DNA of 64,000 nt, taken from assembly GCF_037201965.1 (NCBI RefSeq), contig NZ_CP147518.1:1673001-1737000 (forward strand), written 5' to 3'. How positions within the stretch are numbered: the first letter of the stretch is position 1; every line of letters begins with the position of its first letter. The position numbers and the translations under genes were made by a program. Positions 50,398 through 59,185 of this stretch are shown here, piece by piece. Source of the stretch: Spirosoma sp. SC4-14 (GTDB lineage: Bacteria > Bacteroidota > Bacteroidia > Cytophagales > Spirosomataceae). The notes under the pieces are model-generated. The model was not told where the DNA came from, searched no databases, and saw nothing but the letters and a program-made list of their open reading frames with translations.

Positions 50398-50617
50398 GGG
50401 ATGTAGAAATTCTTATGCACAAAACTTTCCCAATGCCTGAAACTTTCGGGAAGTTGACTATCTCGTGAAAACAGACCGTAATGAGGCAAATGTATTGACT
50501 TCGTCTCCGGCCAACCTCCATCATTTTTTCTGGAAGTTGTAGGATATTAGCGGAATCTGATAAGCTTGAAAGATAGCCTACGTAGCAGACAATCAATACG
50601 GGCGAAAGCACGGCGGG

Positions 50618-51298
50618 TTACTTTCTCCTGATAAAATAGAAATAGATTTCGGTTCTGACCGTAAAATCCATCGCTTCATAAATCTGAATGGCCCGCATGT
50701 TATCGGAGCGTACATGCAGAAAAGGAATACCGTTTTCCTGCTGAATTCGGTAGAGCTGACTGGCGATGAGTTGTCGGGCATAGCCCTTGCCGAGATGATC
50801 GGGATGCGTGCAAACGGCACTGACTTCGGCATAGTGAAAGGCATGCAGGCGTTGCCCCGTCATTGCCACCAGTTTATTTTCACTGAATATCCCTTCGTAA
50901 TGCCCAAATTCTATCGTTCTGGACGAAAATGGACCGGGTCGGGTCAGTTGGGTTAATTCGATCATTTCAGGAATGTGATCGTTCGTTAACGGCCTGATAG
51001 ACAAATTGCCAGAGGGTCGCTCGGCTATGGCTTCGTAGACCATTTGAACCCCATCGACCCGTTGTAAAAGCCTCCAGGGGTCGGGTATGGACAAGGGAAC
51101 GGTCGTAATTACGCCAATCGGACTGTCGAAGGGAATGGCCTGATCAAGCAACTGAAGACCGTGGTCTGTGTTTTCATATACCGCCACGAAGGGTGAGACC
51201 TCAGGCATAAAATACTTTACCTTGTCGGTACCATTACTTAAATGTTGATTGCCCGATAAGAAGGCGTTCCAGGCTGGATTGTCCAGTATATGTTCCAT
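50618..51298 (-). CDS. GNAT-family N-acetyltransferase
   Basis: A 226-residue cytoplasmic protein from the ATG at 51298 (TTG at 51301 ignored). The acetyl-CoA binding core is VSAVCTHPDHLGKGYARQLIASQLYRI, with FLHVRSDNMRAIQIYEAMDF after it, as in FR47-like GNATs. The N-terminal half is a degenerate GNAT-like region. It probably acetylates a small molecule or protein. No link to the hydrolases is apparent beyond position. Confidence 0.9.
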   Translation of the reverse strand: MEHILDNPAWNAFLSGNQHLSNGTDKVKYFMPEVSPFVAVYENTDHGLQLLDQAIPFDSPIGVITTVPLSIPDPWRLLQRVDGVQMVYEAIAERPSGNLSIRPLTNDHIPEMIELTQLTRPGPFSSRTIEFGHYEGIFSENKLVAMTGQRLHAFHYAEVSAVCTHPDHLGKGYARQLIASQLYRIQQENGIPFLHVRSDNMRAIQIYEAMDFTVRTEIYFYFIRRK

Positions 51299-51396
51299 CA
51301 ATTGCTACGGCTGCTTCAATGTAGTAGCTAAGCAATTTTATGGGTAAACTGTTCCCGGCCCGGCGTCAATAGTATGTAACGGTGTCTGGACAGTTT

Positions 51397-51470
51397 CTTT
51401 TTTCGACAGGATTTACAGGATGAACAGGATCTTTTCTGTTATCCAATCCTGTAAATCCTGTCGAAAAAAG
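51397..51470. repeat. 25-bp perfect palindrome (GACAGGATTTACAGGAT family)
   Basis: Arms 51397-51421 and 51446-51470 are perfect inverted copies with a 24-nt loop. T/A runs at both outer ends (CTTTTTTCG...CGAAAAAAG) allow it to act as a terminator in either direction. It stands four bases before the GH127 stop codon. Confidence 0.85.
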
Positions 51471-51473
51471 ACG

Positions 51474-53525
51474 CTACCGAATAAACGGAATCCAGACTTC
51501 CATTTCTGAGTGACCACGGTTGGCCCAGGCGTAGTATGGAATCAGCCGCACACGGGTCGGAGCAGGAGCTTTGTCCGATACTTCCCGGTAAAGCTGGTTG
51601 GTCCAGTTACCTTCGTTCAACAGATTGGCGTCACCTTCTAATGCCATCAATTGAGCGTTATTAATCGTAACAGCCGTAGGTTTTAAATCATTTTTCGACG
51701 ACAGCGCCACGTTGGTCAGCTTCGTTTTCGGATTATCGACCGATTCCAGGCAGTACACAATGGGTCCGCGTTTAACGGCTACCTGATTGCGGTTCTCCTC
51801 AACCAGCGGGTTCGATTCGATCAATTTTACGGGCATTGGCAGATTGATGTCAACCTTATCACCCGCTTTCCACGTACGATTGATCTCAGCATATTCGCCT
51901 GACCGGACAGGAACCGATAAAGCTGCGCCATTTACCCTGATTGTTGCACCCTGGCACCAGCCCGGAATGCGCACAAAAACTGAGAAGGGTTTTGCTGGAG
52001 CCTGTTCCAACTGAAGATTAACGGCACCGTCCCAGGGGTAGTTTGTGATTTGGGTCAGGCGAACGGACGAGCCATCTTTGAGGACACTCGTCAACTGACT
52101 GCCTCCAAACAGATTCAGCCACAGCCCTTTATCGGAAATACTGTAGGCATAGCTGCTGACTTCAGCCATAGTACGTGCCGTATTCGGCGGGCAGCAGTTC
52201 GACAGGCTAATATAGGGTTGACGACCGCCCATCCAGCGCATTTGATACGGATAGTCGTCGGACGCGCTCAGGGGATTGGTGTAAAAAAACCGGGTACCGC
52301 CCAGGCTAATTCCCGACAGAATGCTGTTGTAGAGTGCCAGCTCCATTACGTCGGCGTATTTGGCCTGCCCCGTAATCTGGAGCATCCGGTAGTTCCAGAG
52401 CAGGTTGCCAATGTTAGCGCAGGTTTCGTTGTGCGCCGAGTGATTGGGCAGTTGGTAAGCCTTGCCGTAAGCCTGATGGATTTTCTGCACTGTATCGGGC
52501 TTGTACGACGTTCCTTCCGGCGAAACGCCGTCATAGAGTGCTCCGCAGCCGCCCGTTACGTACATCTTACGGTTAACCACATCATCCCACATCAGATCAA
52601 GCGTCGTTAGCAACGTACTATCGCCGGTTTCGGCAAACACATCGGCGGCTCCGGCAAACAGATAATTGGCGCGAACGGCATGGCCAATCACTTTTTTCAT
52701 CTGTCGAAACGGTACCCGGTCCGAGTTGTCGTCTGTTCCCTCCGACATGCCCCGAATATCAATCAACTTTTTGGCCAGAGCCAGGTATTTCGGATCGCGG
52801 GTGGTGCGGTACATCTCCGTTATACCCATATAGTGCGAAGGACAGATGGCGTTACGTGCCTGTTCAGGACTGGCTTTGTCGTAAAAACCAATCAGAAAGT
52901 CGGTGGCTTTTTTAGCAATGGTCAGCAGGGATGTTTTACCCGTTGCCCGGTAATGCACACAGGCCGCCGTCATGAGGTGGCCAAAGTTGTAGGCTTCAAA
53001 GCTGAGCTTATCACGGAAGGCCGCCCCATCAAACATTTTCGTTTCACCCGTTTTTTTCTGCTGGATAATTGCCTTAGTGTATACGTAGCCGTCGGGAGCC
53101 TGCACTTTGGCAATCACGGCAATGGCTTTATCCATCTGCTCGTCCAGCTTTTTATCTTTCGTGAGCGCATACATACTCGCCACGGACTCCAGCGTTTTGT
53201 AAAAATCCCCATCATGAAACGAAGGCCCTTTGAAGTTCCCCGATTCCAGACCAGCTGCTATTTCGAAGTTGCGGAACGCATGACTAACGTTCGGATTGGT
53301 GTAGGTATCCCACAGGTGCGGCACCATCGAATCGCGGCAAACGGCGAACCGGTCAGCCCAAAAGCCCGTCGTCCATTTCACTGCGTTGAGGTCCGTGCTT
53401 TCCAGCCGGGCAAACTTACTTTTTGAGGTATTGACAAGTGCGTTTGTCTGGCCCCAACCCGTTGAGAATGAGGTAAGGGCAGCAACCAGTACGATATATT
53501 GGATGTGGGTTCGGCTAAGGTGCAT
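51474..53525 (-). CDS. GH127-family beta-L-arabinofuranosidase-type enzyme
   Basis: A 683-residue exported enzyme (signal peptide to ~25), a HypBA1-like member distinct from the 27147-29429 enzyme. The (alpha/alpha)6 barrel contains FHDGDFYKTLESVASMYALT and the zinc-thiolate motifs Glu367 and Cys369 (HNETCANIGNLLWNYRML) and Cys444-Cys445 (LSNCCPPNTART). A C-terminal beta-sandwich carries FVRIPGWCQGATIRVNG and KRGPIVYCLE. Known GH127 members cleave beta-L-arabinofuranose; one RG-II member removes aceric acid. Its own transcript probably starts in the 222-bp gap upstream. Confidence 0.9.
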   Translation of the reverse strand: MHLSRTHIQYIVLVAALTSFSTGWGQTNALVNTSKSKFARLESTDLNAVKWTTGFWADRFAVCRDSMVPHLWDTYTNPNVSHAFRNFEIAAGLESGNFKGPSFHDGDFYKTLESVASMYALTKDKKLDEQMDKAIAVIAKVQAPDGYVYTKAIIQQKKTGETKMFDGAAFRDKLSFEAYNFGHLMTAACVHYRATGKTSLLTIAKKATDFLIGFYDKASPEQARNAICPSHYMGITEMYRTTRDPKYLALAKKLIDIRGMSEGTDDNSDRVPFRQMKKVIGHAVRANYLFAGAADVFAETGDSTLLTTLDLMWDDVVNRKMYVTGGCGALYDGVSPEGTSYKPDTVQKIHQAYGKAYQLPNHSAHNETCANIGNLLWNYRMLQITGQAKYADVMELALYNSILSGISLGGTRFFYTNPLSASDDYPYQMRWMGGRQPYISLSNCCPPNTARTMAEVSSYAYSISDKGLWLNLFGGSQLTSVLKDGSSVRLTQITNYPWDGAVNLQLEQAPAKPFSVFVRIPGWCQGATIRVNGAALSVPVRSGEYAEINRTWKAGDKVDINLPMPVKLIESNPLVEENRNQVAVKRGPIVYCLESVDNPKTKLTNVALSSKNDLKPTAVTINNAQLMALEGDANLLNEGNWTNQLYREVSDKAPAPTRVRLIPYYAWANRGHSEMEVWIPFIR

Positions 53526-53690
53526 GACAAACGAATAGCATAAAAGCCAAAATTAATAGTAATAATCCCTTGTCAACTATGCAATTTTCTCCGGTGATTG
53601 TAGCATGTTAGCATGTGCAATTGCATAACCAGCTACCAATAGCGTATGTCCAAAGCAGAGGAATAAATCAGATAAAAATTTCTTTCATTT

Positions 53691-53722
53691 ACTTTGCTTT
53701 ACAAAGTTCTTTGATAATTTTG
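53691..53722 (+). promoter_or_regulatory. Promoter of the small membrane protein gene
   Basis: TTTG (53693-53696) and TAATTTTG (53715-53722), 18 bp apart, match the Bacteroidota sigma-A consensus (-33 TTTG, -7 TAnnTTTG). The -33 box lies inside the palindrome ACTTTG-CTTTA-CAAAGT (53691-53707), a possible operator. The ATG at 53748 follows 25 bp later. Confidence 0.7.
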
Positions 53723-53747
53723 CCATTACAATGTAAACAGAACAGAT

Positions 53748-54038
53748 ATGATCACTCAGAACACAAGACTTACGGGTATTTTACTGGCGGTTGTCATCCT
53801 CTTATCGATTCCATTTATAGCCATGCAGTTCACCAATGAAGTGAACTGGAGCCTGTTTGATTTTGTCGTAGCGGGTACGTTGCTGCTCGGTACGGGTCTG
53901 ATGTGTGAGTTTGTATTAAGAAAAGTTCGTAAGCTGGAGTATCGTATTGCACTTTTGGGGGCTATTCTGCTGGCGCTGTTCCTGATCTGGGCAGAACTTG
54001 CAGTGGGTATCTTCGGGTCGCCAATTGCTGGAAGTTAG
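53748..54038 (+). CDS. Small three-helix membrane protein, unknown function
   Basis: A 96-residue protein with three hydrophobic helices (~8-28, ~35-56, ~65-90) separated by a short FTNEVNWSLFDF loop and a basic RKVRKLEYR loop. I recognise it only as a type found as a hypothetical protein in Bacteroidota. It has a good promoter and a terminator of its own, so it is very likely expressed. Confidence 0.75.
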   Translation: MITQNTRLTGILLAVVILLSIPFIAMQFTNEVNWSLFDFVVAGTLLLGTGLMCEFVLRKVRKLEYRIALLGAILLALFLIWAELAVGIFGSPIAGS

Positions 54039-54046
54039 AGTTTATA

Positions 54047-54087
54047 GGATTAGGCACAGAAGTTTTTAAAACCTCTATGCCTAATCC
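54047..54087. terminator. Bidirectional terminator between convergent genes
   Basis: GGATTAGGCA (54047-54056) pairs with TGCCTAATCC (54078-54087). The interior also folds (AGAAGTTTT / AAAACCTCT), giving one long hairpin with an A/T-rich tip between the stops at 54038 (+) and 54092 (-). Confidence 0.75.
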
Positions 54088-54091
54088 TGAA

Positions 54092-54655
54092 TTATACCCG
54101 AAGCGAGCTCCGGAAACCCCGAACGCCATAGTAAGATTCGGCACCATTGTGGTACACAAAAACCGTATCGTACCGACGGTCGCAAAAGAGAGCCCCGCCG
54201 AGCTTTCGGATAGCCGGAGGGGTACTAATCCAACTCGACGTTTTCTGGTCGAACTTCCCCAGTGTCTGCAACTCCCGATATTGCTCTTCCGTTAACAGTT
54301 CAACGCCCATAGCAGCTGCCATATCCAGCGCATTATTAGCCGGTTTATTCTCTTTTCTCGCTTCCAGCGCTTCCCGGTCGTAACAAATGCTTCGGCGGCC
54401 TTTGGGCGTTTCGGCCGAACAATCGTAAAAAATGTATTCGTCGGTACGGGCATCCCGACCAACCACATCGGGTTCACCACCGGTGCTTTCCATTTCCTGA
54501 AGCGACCACAGTTTTTCTGGACTGGCTTCCAGCTTTGCCTGTACAGCCGCCCAGTTGAGGCCAGTATGGCGGCTCATATTCTTCTCAAAACGGGCTTTTA
54601 ACCCACTGAGTAGCCCGTCCCGCTGTTCGGGCGACAATTGCTTTATAGAACTCAT
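54092..54655 (-). CDS. DUF4256 domain protein
   Basis: A 187-residue cytoplasmic protein containing the DUF4256 pattern: RFEKNMSRHTGLNWAAVQAKL, LWSLQEMESTGGEPDVVG, FYDCSAETPKGRRSICYDREAL and FCDRRYDTVFVYHNGAESYYGVRGFR. No enzymatic role is known to me. Last gene of the ArsR-SRPBCC-DoxX-DUF4256 operon (5 bp after the DoxX stop). The same company is common in Bacteroidota and Firmicutes. Confidence 0.9.
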   Translation of the reverse strand: MSSIKQLSPEQRDGLLSGLKARFEKNMSRHTGLNWAAVQAKLEASPEKLWSLQEMESTGGEPDVVGRDARTDEYIFYDCSAETPKGRRSICYDREALEARKENKPANNALDMAAAMGVELLTEEQYRELQTLGKFDQKTSSWISTPPAIRKLGGALFCDRRYDTVFVYHNGAESYYGVRGFRSSLRV

Positions 54656-54660
54656 ATTGC

Positions 54661-55053
54661 TTACTGATTAACGAAACTATGTTTTCTACTCTCAGGCCTG
54701 AAGTACCAGGATACCATCGTCAGGACCAGAAGTAACAAGGCAGGTAATATTGAACTGATCGAATCACCGGACGCGATATGCGAAAAAATAGCGCCCGACA
54801 TGATAAAGAAGAAGCCAGCGTAGGCCCACTCTTTTACCAACCGAAAACCAGGAATAAGTACAGCGACAACGCCGAGAATTTTGCAAATGCCCAGCAGGGG
54901 TAACAGATATACCGGATAGCCCTCGTGCGTGATCATGTCGACACCACCCTGTCCTTCTTTCGCGTTTACTAGCTGAGCGACTCCGGTCGACAGCATTCCC
55001 AGAGCCAGCCAAAGGGTAGCTACCCAGTAAATGATTCTATTGCGCTTTGTCAT
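54661..55053 (-). CDS. DoxX-like membrane protein
   Basis: A 130-residue protein with four membrane helices and the DoxX-like blocks HEGYPVYLLPLLGICKILGVVAVLIPGF and VKEWAYAGFFFIMSGA. Its start overlaps the end of the SRPBCC gene by 17 bp. Paralogue of the protein at 8120-8581. Function unknown. Confidence 0.9.
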   Translation of the reverse strand: MTKRNRIIYWVATLWLALGMLSTGVAQLVNAKEGQGGVDMITHEGYPVYLLPLLGICKILGVVAVLIPGFRLVKEWAYAGFFFIMSGAIFSHIASGDSISSILPALLLLVLTMVSWYFRPESRKHSFVNQ

Positions 55054-55519
55054 GAGGGAATAAGTTTATTATGGTTTCCTGCAAACGATTATGCGCCATG
55101 TTGATGCCTTTAGCAAAGGGTAGTTGTAACACCTGATCTCTGATGCTGACCGACCGGTATACCACTTGCATCGTCAGTTTGCTGGTGTGGTCGGTGAGAG
55201 CTTCGAACTCCAGAAATTCAAGCTGGGCACCGTAGGGCGCATTCTCCATTTCGAAGGTTCGGGTGATTTTCTGATTTGGTATAAACTCATGGTAAACCCC
55301 ACTGAACCCGTGTTTATTCCCCTTTGGGTCAGTAGTTTCAAACTGCCAGCTACCGTGCTTTTTGTTTTCGAGTTTCAGCACTTTCGTGCCCATCCATTGC
55401 TCCACAATGCCGGGCTCAACATACGCCTTAAACAGTAATTCCAGCGGTAAATCAAACTCCCGCGTAATCACTAAATCCTGTTTTCCGTCTTCGGCATGGA
55501 CGCTGGTTTTTCGTTCCAT
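55037..55519 (-). CDS. SRPBCC (AHSA1-like) protein
   Basis: A 160-residue cytoplasmic START-fold protein. ITREFDLPLELLFKAYVEPGIVEQWMG is the family opening and GGVYHEF-type strands (GFSGVYHEFIPNQKITRTFEME) follow; it ends in a long helix. Such proteins bind hydrophobic ligands. They are usually encoded right behind an ArsR regulator, as here (6 bp gap). Confidence 0.9.
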   Translation of the reverse strand: MERKTSVHAEDGKQDLVITREFDLPLELLFKAYVEPGIVEQWMGTKVLKLENKKHGSWQFETTDPKGNKHGFSGVYHEFIPNQKITRTFEMENAPYGAQLEFLEFEALTDHTSKLTMQVVYRSVSIRDQVLQLPFAKGINMAHNRLQETIINLFPHDKAQ

Positions 55520-55525
55520 CTGACT

Positions 55526-55849
55526 CTAGGGTTTGGCTTGATAGTTCTTCATGATAGCTTCCAGTTTGTTAAATCGGTCATCCCACATCTGGCGGAACGG
55601 CTCGATAAAGTCAGCGACTTCCTTCATCTTTTGGGCATTGATATGATAATAGATTTCCCGCCCGGTCTGCTCCTGTTTCAGCAATTCGCATTCAGTGAGG
55701 ATATGCAGGTGTTTGGAAACGGTCGGTCGGGCGGTGTCGAAGTTGGCAGCTATGGCACCAGCCGTCATGGCCTGCGTGGCTACCAGCAGCAGGATAGCCC
55801 GCCGGGTTGGATCGGCAATGGCCTGGAATACGTCTCGTCGTAAGTTCAT
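55526..55849 (-). CDS. ArsR-family transcriptional repressor
   Basis: A 107-residue winged-helix protein: [44 protein letters not shown] is the DNA-binding part and [23 protein letters not shown] the wing and dimer helix. No metal-binding Cys motif is present, so the ligand is not a classical metal. It heads the operon and probably represses itself through the two dyads directly before its start codon. Confidence 0.93.
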   Translation of the reverse strand: MNLRRDVFQAIADPTRRAILLLVATQAMTAGAIAANFDTARPTVSKHLHILTECELLKQEQTGREIYYHINAQKMKEVADFIEPFRQMWDDRFNKLEAIMKNYQAKP

Positions 55850-55852
55850 TGT

Positions 55853-55894
55853 GTAGTCATTTGACTACAAATATATATGTAGTTATTTGGCTAC
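55853..55894 (-). promoter_or_regulatory. Twin ArsR operator dyads
   Basis: GTAGTCA-TT-TGACTAC (55853-55868, perfect 7-bp dyad) is followed by a near copy GTAGTTA-TT-TGGCTAC (55879-55894) with centres 26 bp apart. They begin 4 bp upstream of the ArsR ATG and cover the place where the transcript should start. A dimer on each site would block transcription. Confidence 0.75.
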
Positions 55895-56128
55895 ACAAGT
55901 TTTTTTACTAAAGTTTTATATGCTGTTGGCTGTTCATTCGCGATCCAATCGCCGACGAGCAGGGGACGATCTAATAGGGTTGTTGAATAAACAAGACGCT
56001 CTTGAGGTCATCTTGTTGCAACGTTTTTTTGTAAATTGTGATAAATGGTGAATCTTTGAAAGAAGACACCCTACTTATCAGGTACTATACAAACAGGAAA
56101 AACGCCAGCTAAACTAAACGAAGCACAA

Positions 56129-56287
56129 ATGGTGTTGCTGGAGCTTTTTCAGCACCTGAATACAGAATTAGATGAGGAGATGAACAAGGTAGTGAAGGAA
56201 AAAGGAATAACCGCAAACGATTTAGCCTTAGACGCACACTTTGAAAATCGGATCGAGCACCGGCAACGGCTTCGCAAGAAGATATGA
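56129..56287 (+). CDS. Antitoxin-like protein of a decayed PIN module
   Basis: A 52-residue open frame (VLLELFQHLNTELDEEMNKV..., then NRIEHRQRLRKK) just below common ORF size limits. Coding-like sequence in the same frame extends upstream to about 56090 (TIQTGKTPAKLNEAQ), so the true start may have been lost. Its TGA overlaps the ATG of the PIN gene (ATGA at 56284-56287), the usual coupling of toxin-antitoxin pairs. Helical and acidic, as expected of an antitoxin. Confidence 0.55.
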   Translation: MVLLELFQHLNTELDEEMNKVVKEKGITANDLALDAHFENRIEHRQRLRKKI

Positions 56288-56727
56288 TTCAGGCGGTCAT
56301 TAACACCAATGTGCTGCTATCCTCTATCGCAAAAGTTGGTGAAACCCGCTGGGTTTATGGCAGCTTCGCTAATGGAGAATTTTGCTGGGTATTCAGCAAT
56401 GAAATAATGACAGAGTATACGGAGATGCTCTGCTGTAAGTATAACGAACTGCGAAAATCATCACATCAATACTGCTGATTGCCGAAAACACACGACGATT
56501 TGAGCCAACCTACAAGTATCAGTTAATTGACGCTGATCTAATTGACGCTGATCCTGACGATAACAAATTTGTGGACTGTACTATTGGCGCAAATGTTGAT
56601 TATCTCGTTACGGCCGGATAAACATATACTTGACCTCCGAAAAATCAAGGACCTTTTTCTTCCTATACCTATATTGAACCCGGCCGAATTCAGAACGTTA
56701 TTGGCATCGAAACACCGTAATAATTGA
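56284..56727 (+). pseudogene. Frameshifted PIN-domain toxin
   Basis: Starts as a PIN toxin (AVINTNVLLSSIAK, WVFSNEIMTEYTEML). The frame breaks near 56450 and continues as LLIAENTRRFEPTYKYQLIDAD...DDNKFVDCTIGANVDYLVTA. It breaks again near 56618, after which DKHILDLRKIKDLF and PILNPAEFRTLL complete the family C-terminus. A perfect 15-bp tandem duplication (TAATTGACGCTGATC twice, ~56523-56552) inserts five residues. All catalytic acids are present but in three frames, so it is inactive. Confidence 0.75.
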
Positions 56728-56747
56728 GCCTTTTTCTCTGCTCCACT

Positions 56748-56856
56748 GCTCGTCCGCGATTGCATCGCGGATGGTTTAACTTTGCGTCTGCGATGCAAGA
56801 ATGAATTGCATAACATGCGTGAACCTCGTGCATCCGCGATGCAATTGCGGACGAGC
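56748..56856. repeat. 26-bp inverted repeat (GCTCGTCCGCGATTGCATCG family)
   Basis: Arms 56748-56773 and 56831-56856 match at 25 of 26 positions, with a 57-nt interior that itself contains GCGATGCAAGAATGAATTGCAT-like dyads. Lies between the dead toxin gene and the convergent S15-type gene. Related pieces are at 37858-37895, 16790-16823 and about 55938-55964. Confidence 0.75.
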
Positions 56857-56882
56857 TTGCGTGAGATTTATGGTAGGATAGA

Positions 56883-58637
56883 TTAGCGCCAGACTGGTAC
56901 ACGGAGGTAGCTATTGGTGTACCATTTTATGCGTAGCGGTTCGTTTGCATCCAGGATAGATTCGGTGCTTACCTCTTTTCCGGTTCCATAATTCAGTTGG
57001 GAGAACGGGTTTTTATTCACGTTGACAGCTACCACGAGCCGACTACCTTTAGTAAGCTGTTTACTGACCAGATGCGTGTTTGAAAAATCAATGGTCGTTT
57101 GTTTATCGGGTTTCAACAGGGATCGTTTCGTGATGTCGCTGGCATAACTCGCCCGACCGATGTAGTACGACAGATGAAAGTAATCGCCGGTCGGTGTCAA
57201 TTCGTATAGCGTAACGCCGATGTCTACATCTTTTTTATTGATACTGATGTTCATTTGGCCCAGAAAAGAACCGTTCACGAGCATTGATTCTGACAGGGGT
57301 TCGCTGACAAAGACAAAGCCATTGCTGGTGTCTATTTCTTTTCGCACGATGGGATCGGGGTAGTAGTTGTTGTTGCTGGTTTGGCGGTCTGCAAAATCGA
57401 CCTGCTGCGACAAATAGCCTGTTGCGGATGGCTTTTTAGAACGTAAGGCATAAACCGTGTCTACTTTCTGGTCGCTCAGGTAAAAGGTTAAAAAGCCATT
57501 GTGCATCTTGTCGAGCGACGGGGCACTGCGCCATTCATTGGCACCCATAACCTCGTAGTTGATTTTATCTTTCAGAATGTCCGGCTTTTTGCCCTGTTTC
57601 AGGATGTAATCAAACCATTGATAGGTTATTTTTTTAATGTCGAACAACGCGACGGAATCAACGGAATAGTCGTTAATCACGTGTTCGCCACCAATCTGCG
57701 TTCCAAAGTGCCCATAGGGTCCAATAACCAGATACCAGGGCGTTTGAGGACTATACTTCTGCAACTCTCTGAGGTAATACAGACTTGAGTTTTGAGAATC
57801 GTTGTAATAGCCGTCGAACGCCAGAATAGGAATGGTGATCTGGGCAAAATCACGTTCATAAGGGGCCATTTTCTGCCAGTAGCGGTCGAAGTCGGGATGG
57901 CTGATCCAGCGCTGAAACCACGGGTTGGGTGTTCCGTCGAGGCTGTCCATCTTGTTATAAGCTACCCCGCTTTGCCACCAGTCGAACATTACTTTCCGAA
58001 ATCGCTTTCGGTCATTGCCGACAAGGGTATCGAGGTATTTGTTGTTGCTGACGTAGAACGACCATTCGTAATTGGGGTTGACAAACACGTTGTTTTCCAT
58101 CGGTAAGCCCATGCCCGGCCGGTTGGCTACATAGGGCACGATGGTTTTAAGGGCAGGGTGCATTTTCTTACAGGCCGCCCATTGCGAAAAGCCATTATAG
58201 CTGCCACCAAACATACCCACGCTTCCATTGCACCACGGTTGATGGCTAATCCAGTCGATTACCTCATAGGTGTCAGTCGCTTCATACTCATACGGGTAGA
58301 TGGCGTTGGGGCTGAACCGTTTCCCGCGTGTGTAGGCAATAACGCCCACATACCCGTTGTCGGCCGATTCTTTCAACGATTTCAGATCCCGCCCTTTGTC
58401 GCGCACGTAAATGGTAAACTGTAGAACAACGGGCAACGGCTGTGTTATGCCTTTCTTTTGAACCACTATGGCCGATATTATAGCTCCATCTCGGGTTGTG
58501 ATCTGGACACTATCCTGGATGTTATAGGGGCTGGTTTCGTCGGCTGCTTTTGTACTTGCTGTTTGTTGAGCCTTACTGAAGAACGATACTAGAAGCAGAA
58601 ATGAGAAGCAAAGAAAGCGTTTGCGTGTTGTGAGCAT
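56883..58637 (-). CDS. CocE/NonD (S15) family hydrolase
   Basis: A 584-residue exported protein (signal peptide to ~24) of the X-Pro dipeptidyl-peptidase/alpha-amino-acid ester hydrolase family. The catalytic domain opens with VQITTRDGAIISAIVV. It has nucleophile Ser146 in MFGGSYNGFSQW, an Asp in AFDGYYNDSQNSS and His in GPYGHFGTQ. The C-terminal jelly-roll (from about residue 430) contains TLYELTPTGDYFHLS and KGSRLVVAVNVNKNP. Members hydrolyse acyl-peptide or ester bonds in the periplasm. It stands alone, so its physiological substrate cannot be inferred. Confidence 0.92.
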   Translation of the reverse strand: MLTTRKRFLCFSFLLLVSFFSKAQQTASTKAADETSPYNIQDSVQITTRDGAIISAIVVQKKGITQPLPVVLQFTIYVRDKGRDLKSLKESADNGYVGVIAYTRGKRFSPNAIYPYEYEATDTYEVIDWISHQPWCNGSVGMFGGSYNGFSQWAACKKMHPALKTIVPYVANRPGMGLPMENNVFVNPNYEWSFYVSNNKYLDTLVGNDRKRFRKVMFDWWQSGVAYNKMDSLDGTPNPWFQRWISHPDFDRYWQKMAPYERDFAQITIPILAFDGYYNDSQNSSLYYLRELQKYSPQTPWYLVIGPYGHFGTQIGGEHVINDYSVDSVALFDIKKITYQWFDYILKQGKKPDILKDKINYEVMGANEWRSAPSLDKMHNGFLTFYLSDQKVDTVYALRSKKPSATGYLSQQVDFADRQTSNNNYYPDPIVRKEIDTSNGFVFVSEPLSESMLVNGSFLGQMNISINKKDVDIGVTLYELTPTGDYFHLSYYIGRASYASDITKRSLLKPDKQTTIDFSNTHLVSKQLTKGSRLVVAVNVNKNPFSQLNYGTGKEVSTESILDANEPLRIKWYTNSYLRVPVWR

Positions 58638-59093
58638 GATGAACGATTAGTTGTTTCGTGCAATTGGCCGCTGCCAGCCGATGACACAAAACAAGGACGC
58701 ATTTTCTGTTAAGAAGCTGCAAGAGCACACTAAATGAGAGAAAAACACGTCTGGGTCATATGCATCCTGGTTTGCGGGACTTATAGATAGCCACTTGCAC
58801 CATTGATCCCGAATTTGCTGGTTATCCTGGATGGCTGAGGACCGCGTCGATAGCGCAGCTACATTGCCTGTTTTGATGGGTTGCAGATGAGTGTGGAAGA
58901 AAGTAATTGATCAACAATTGATAGTGTAATTGATCTGGCGAAGTTCTTTGGGGAGGCTATTGATTGAAATGCCTGTGAAGCTAACAGAAACCGTAAAACT
59001 CTCGGGTAAGAAACATAAGTTAGCCGATATGACCAACGAAGGACCGTAAAAAAAGAGGGCGGTAAGGCAATGGTGGGAGATAGTATTAGTCGA
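58638..59093. other. Non-coding stretch between S15 gene and bacilliredoxin terminator
   Basis: No credible gene is seen on either strand; a minus-strand frame at 58859-59143 has no start context or domain-like sequence. AATTGAT(C/A) is repeated several times at 58905-58940, partly as a dyad (TTGATCAACAATTGAT), which may be a regulator site or the promoter zone of the S15 gene. Confidence 0.4.
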
Positions 59094-59164
59094 GAAAAAA
59101 AAGACCGAGGACCGAAAGCCGGGTTGTAGAGCGAAGCAAACAACCCGACTTTCAGTACCTCGGA
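59094..59164 (-). terminator. Strong terminator after the Suf/bacilliredoxin operon
   Basis: A long imperfect hairpin (CCGAGG, CGAAAG and CGGGTTGT blocks mirrored in ACAACCCG, CTTTC and CCTCGG, 59105-59163) followed on the minus strand by nine T (plus-strand A at 59094-59102). It lies 21 bp after the bacilliredoxin stop. Confidence 0.85.
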
Positions 59165-59185
59165 CGTAAATGCGGGTATAACCGC

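Noticed and set aside
58859..59143. Minus-strand 94-codon open frame
   Set aside because: No recognisable protein pattern; it overlaps the Suf operon terminator.
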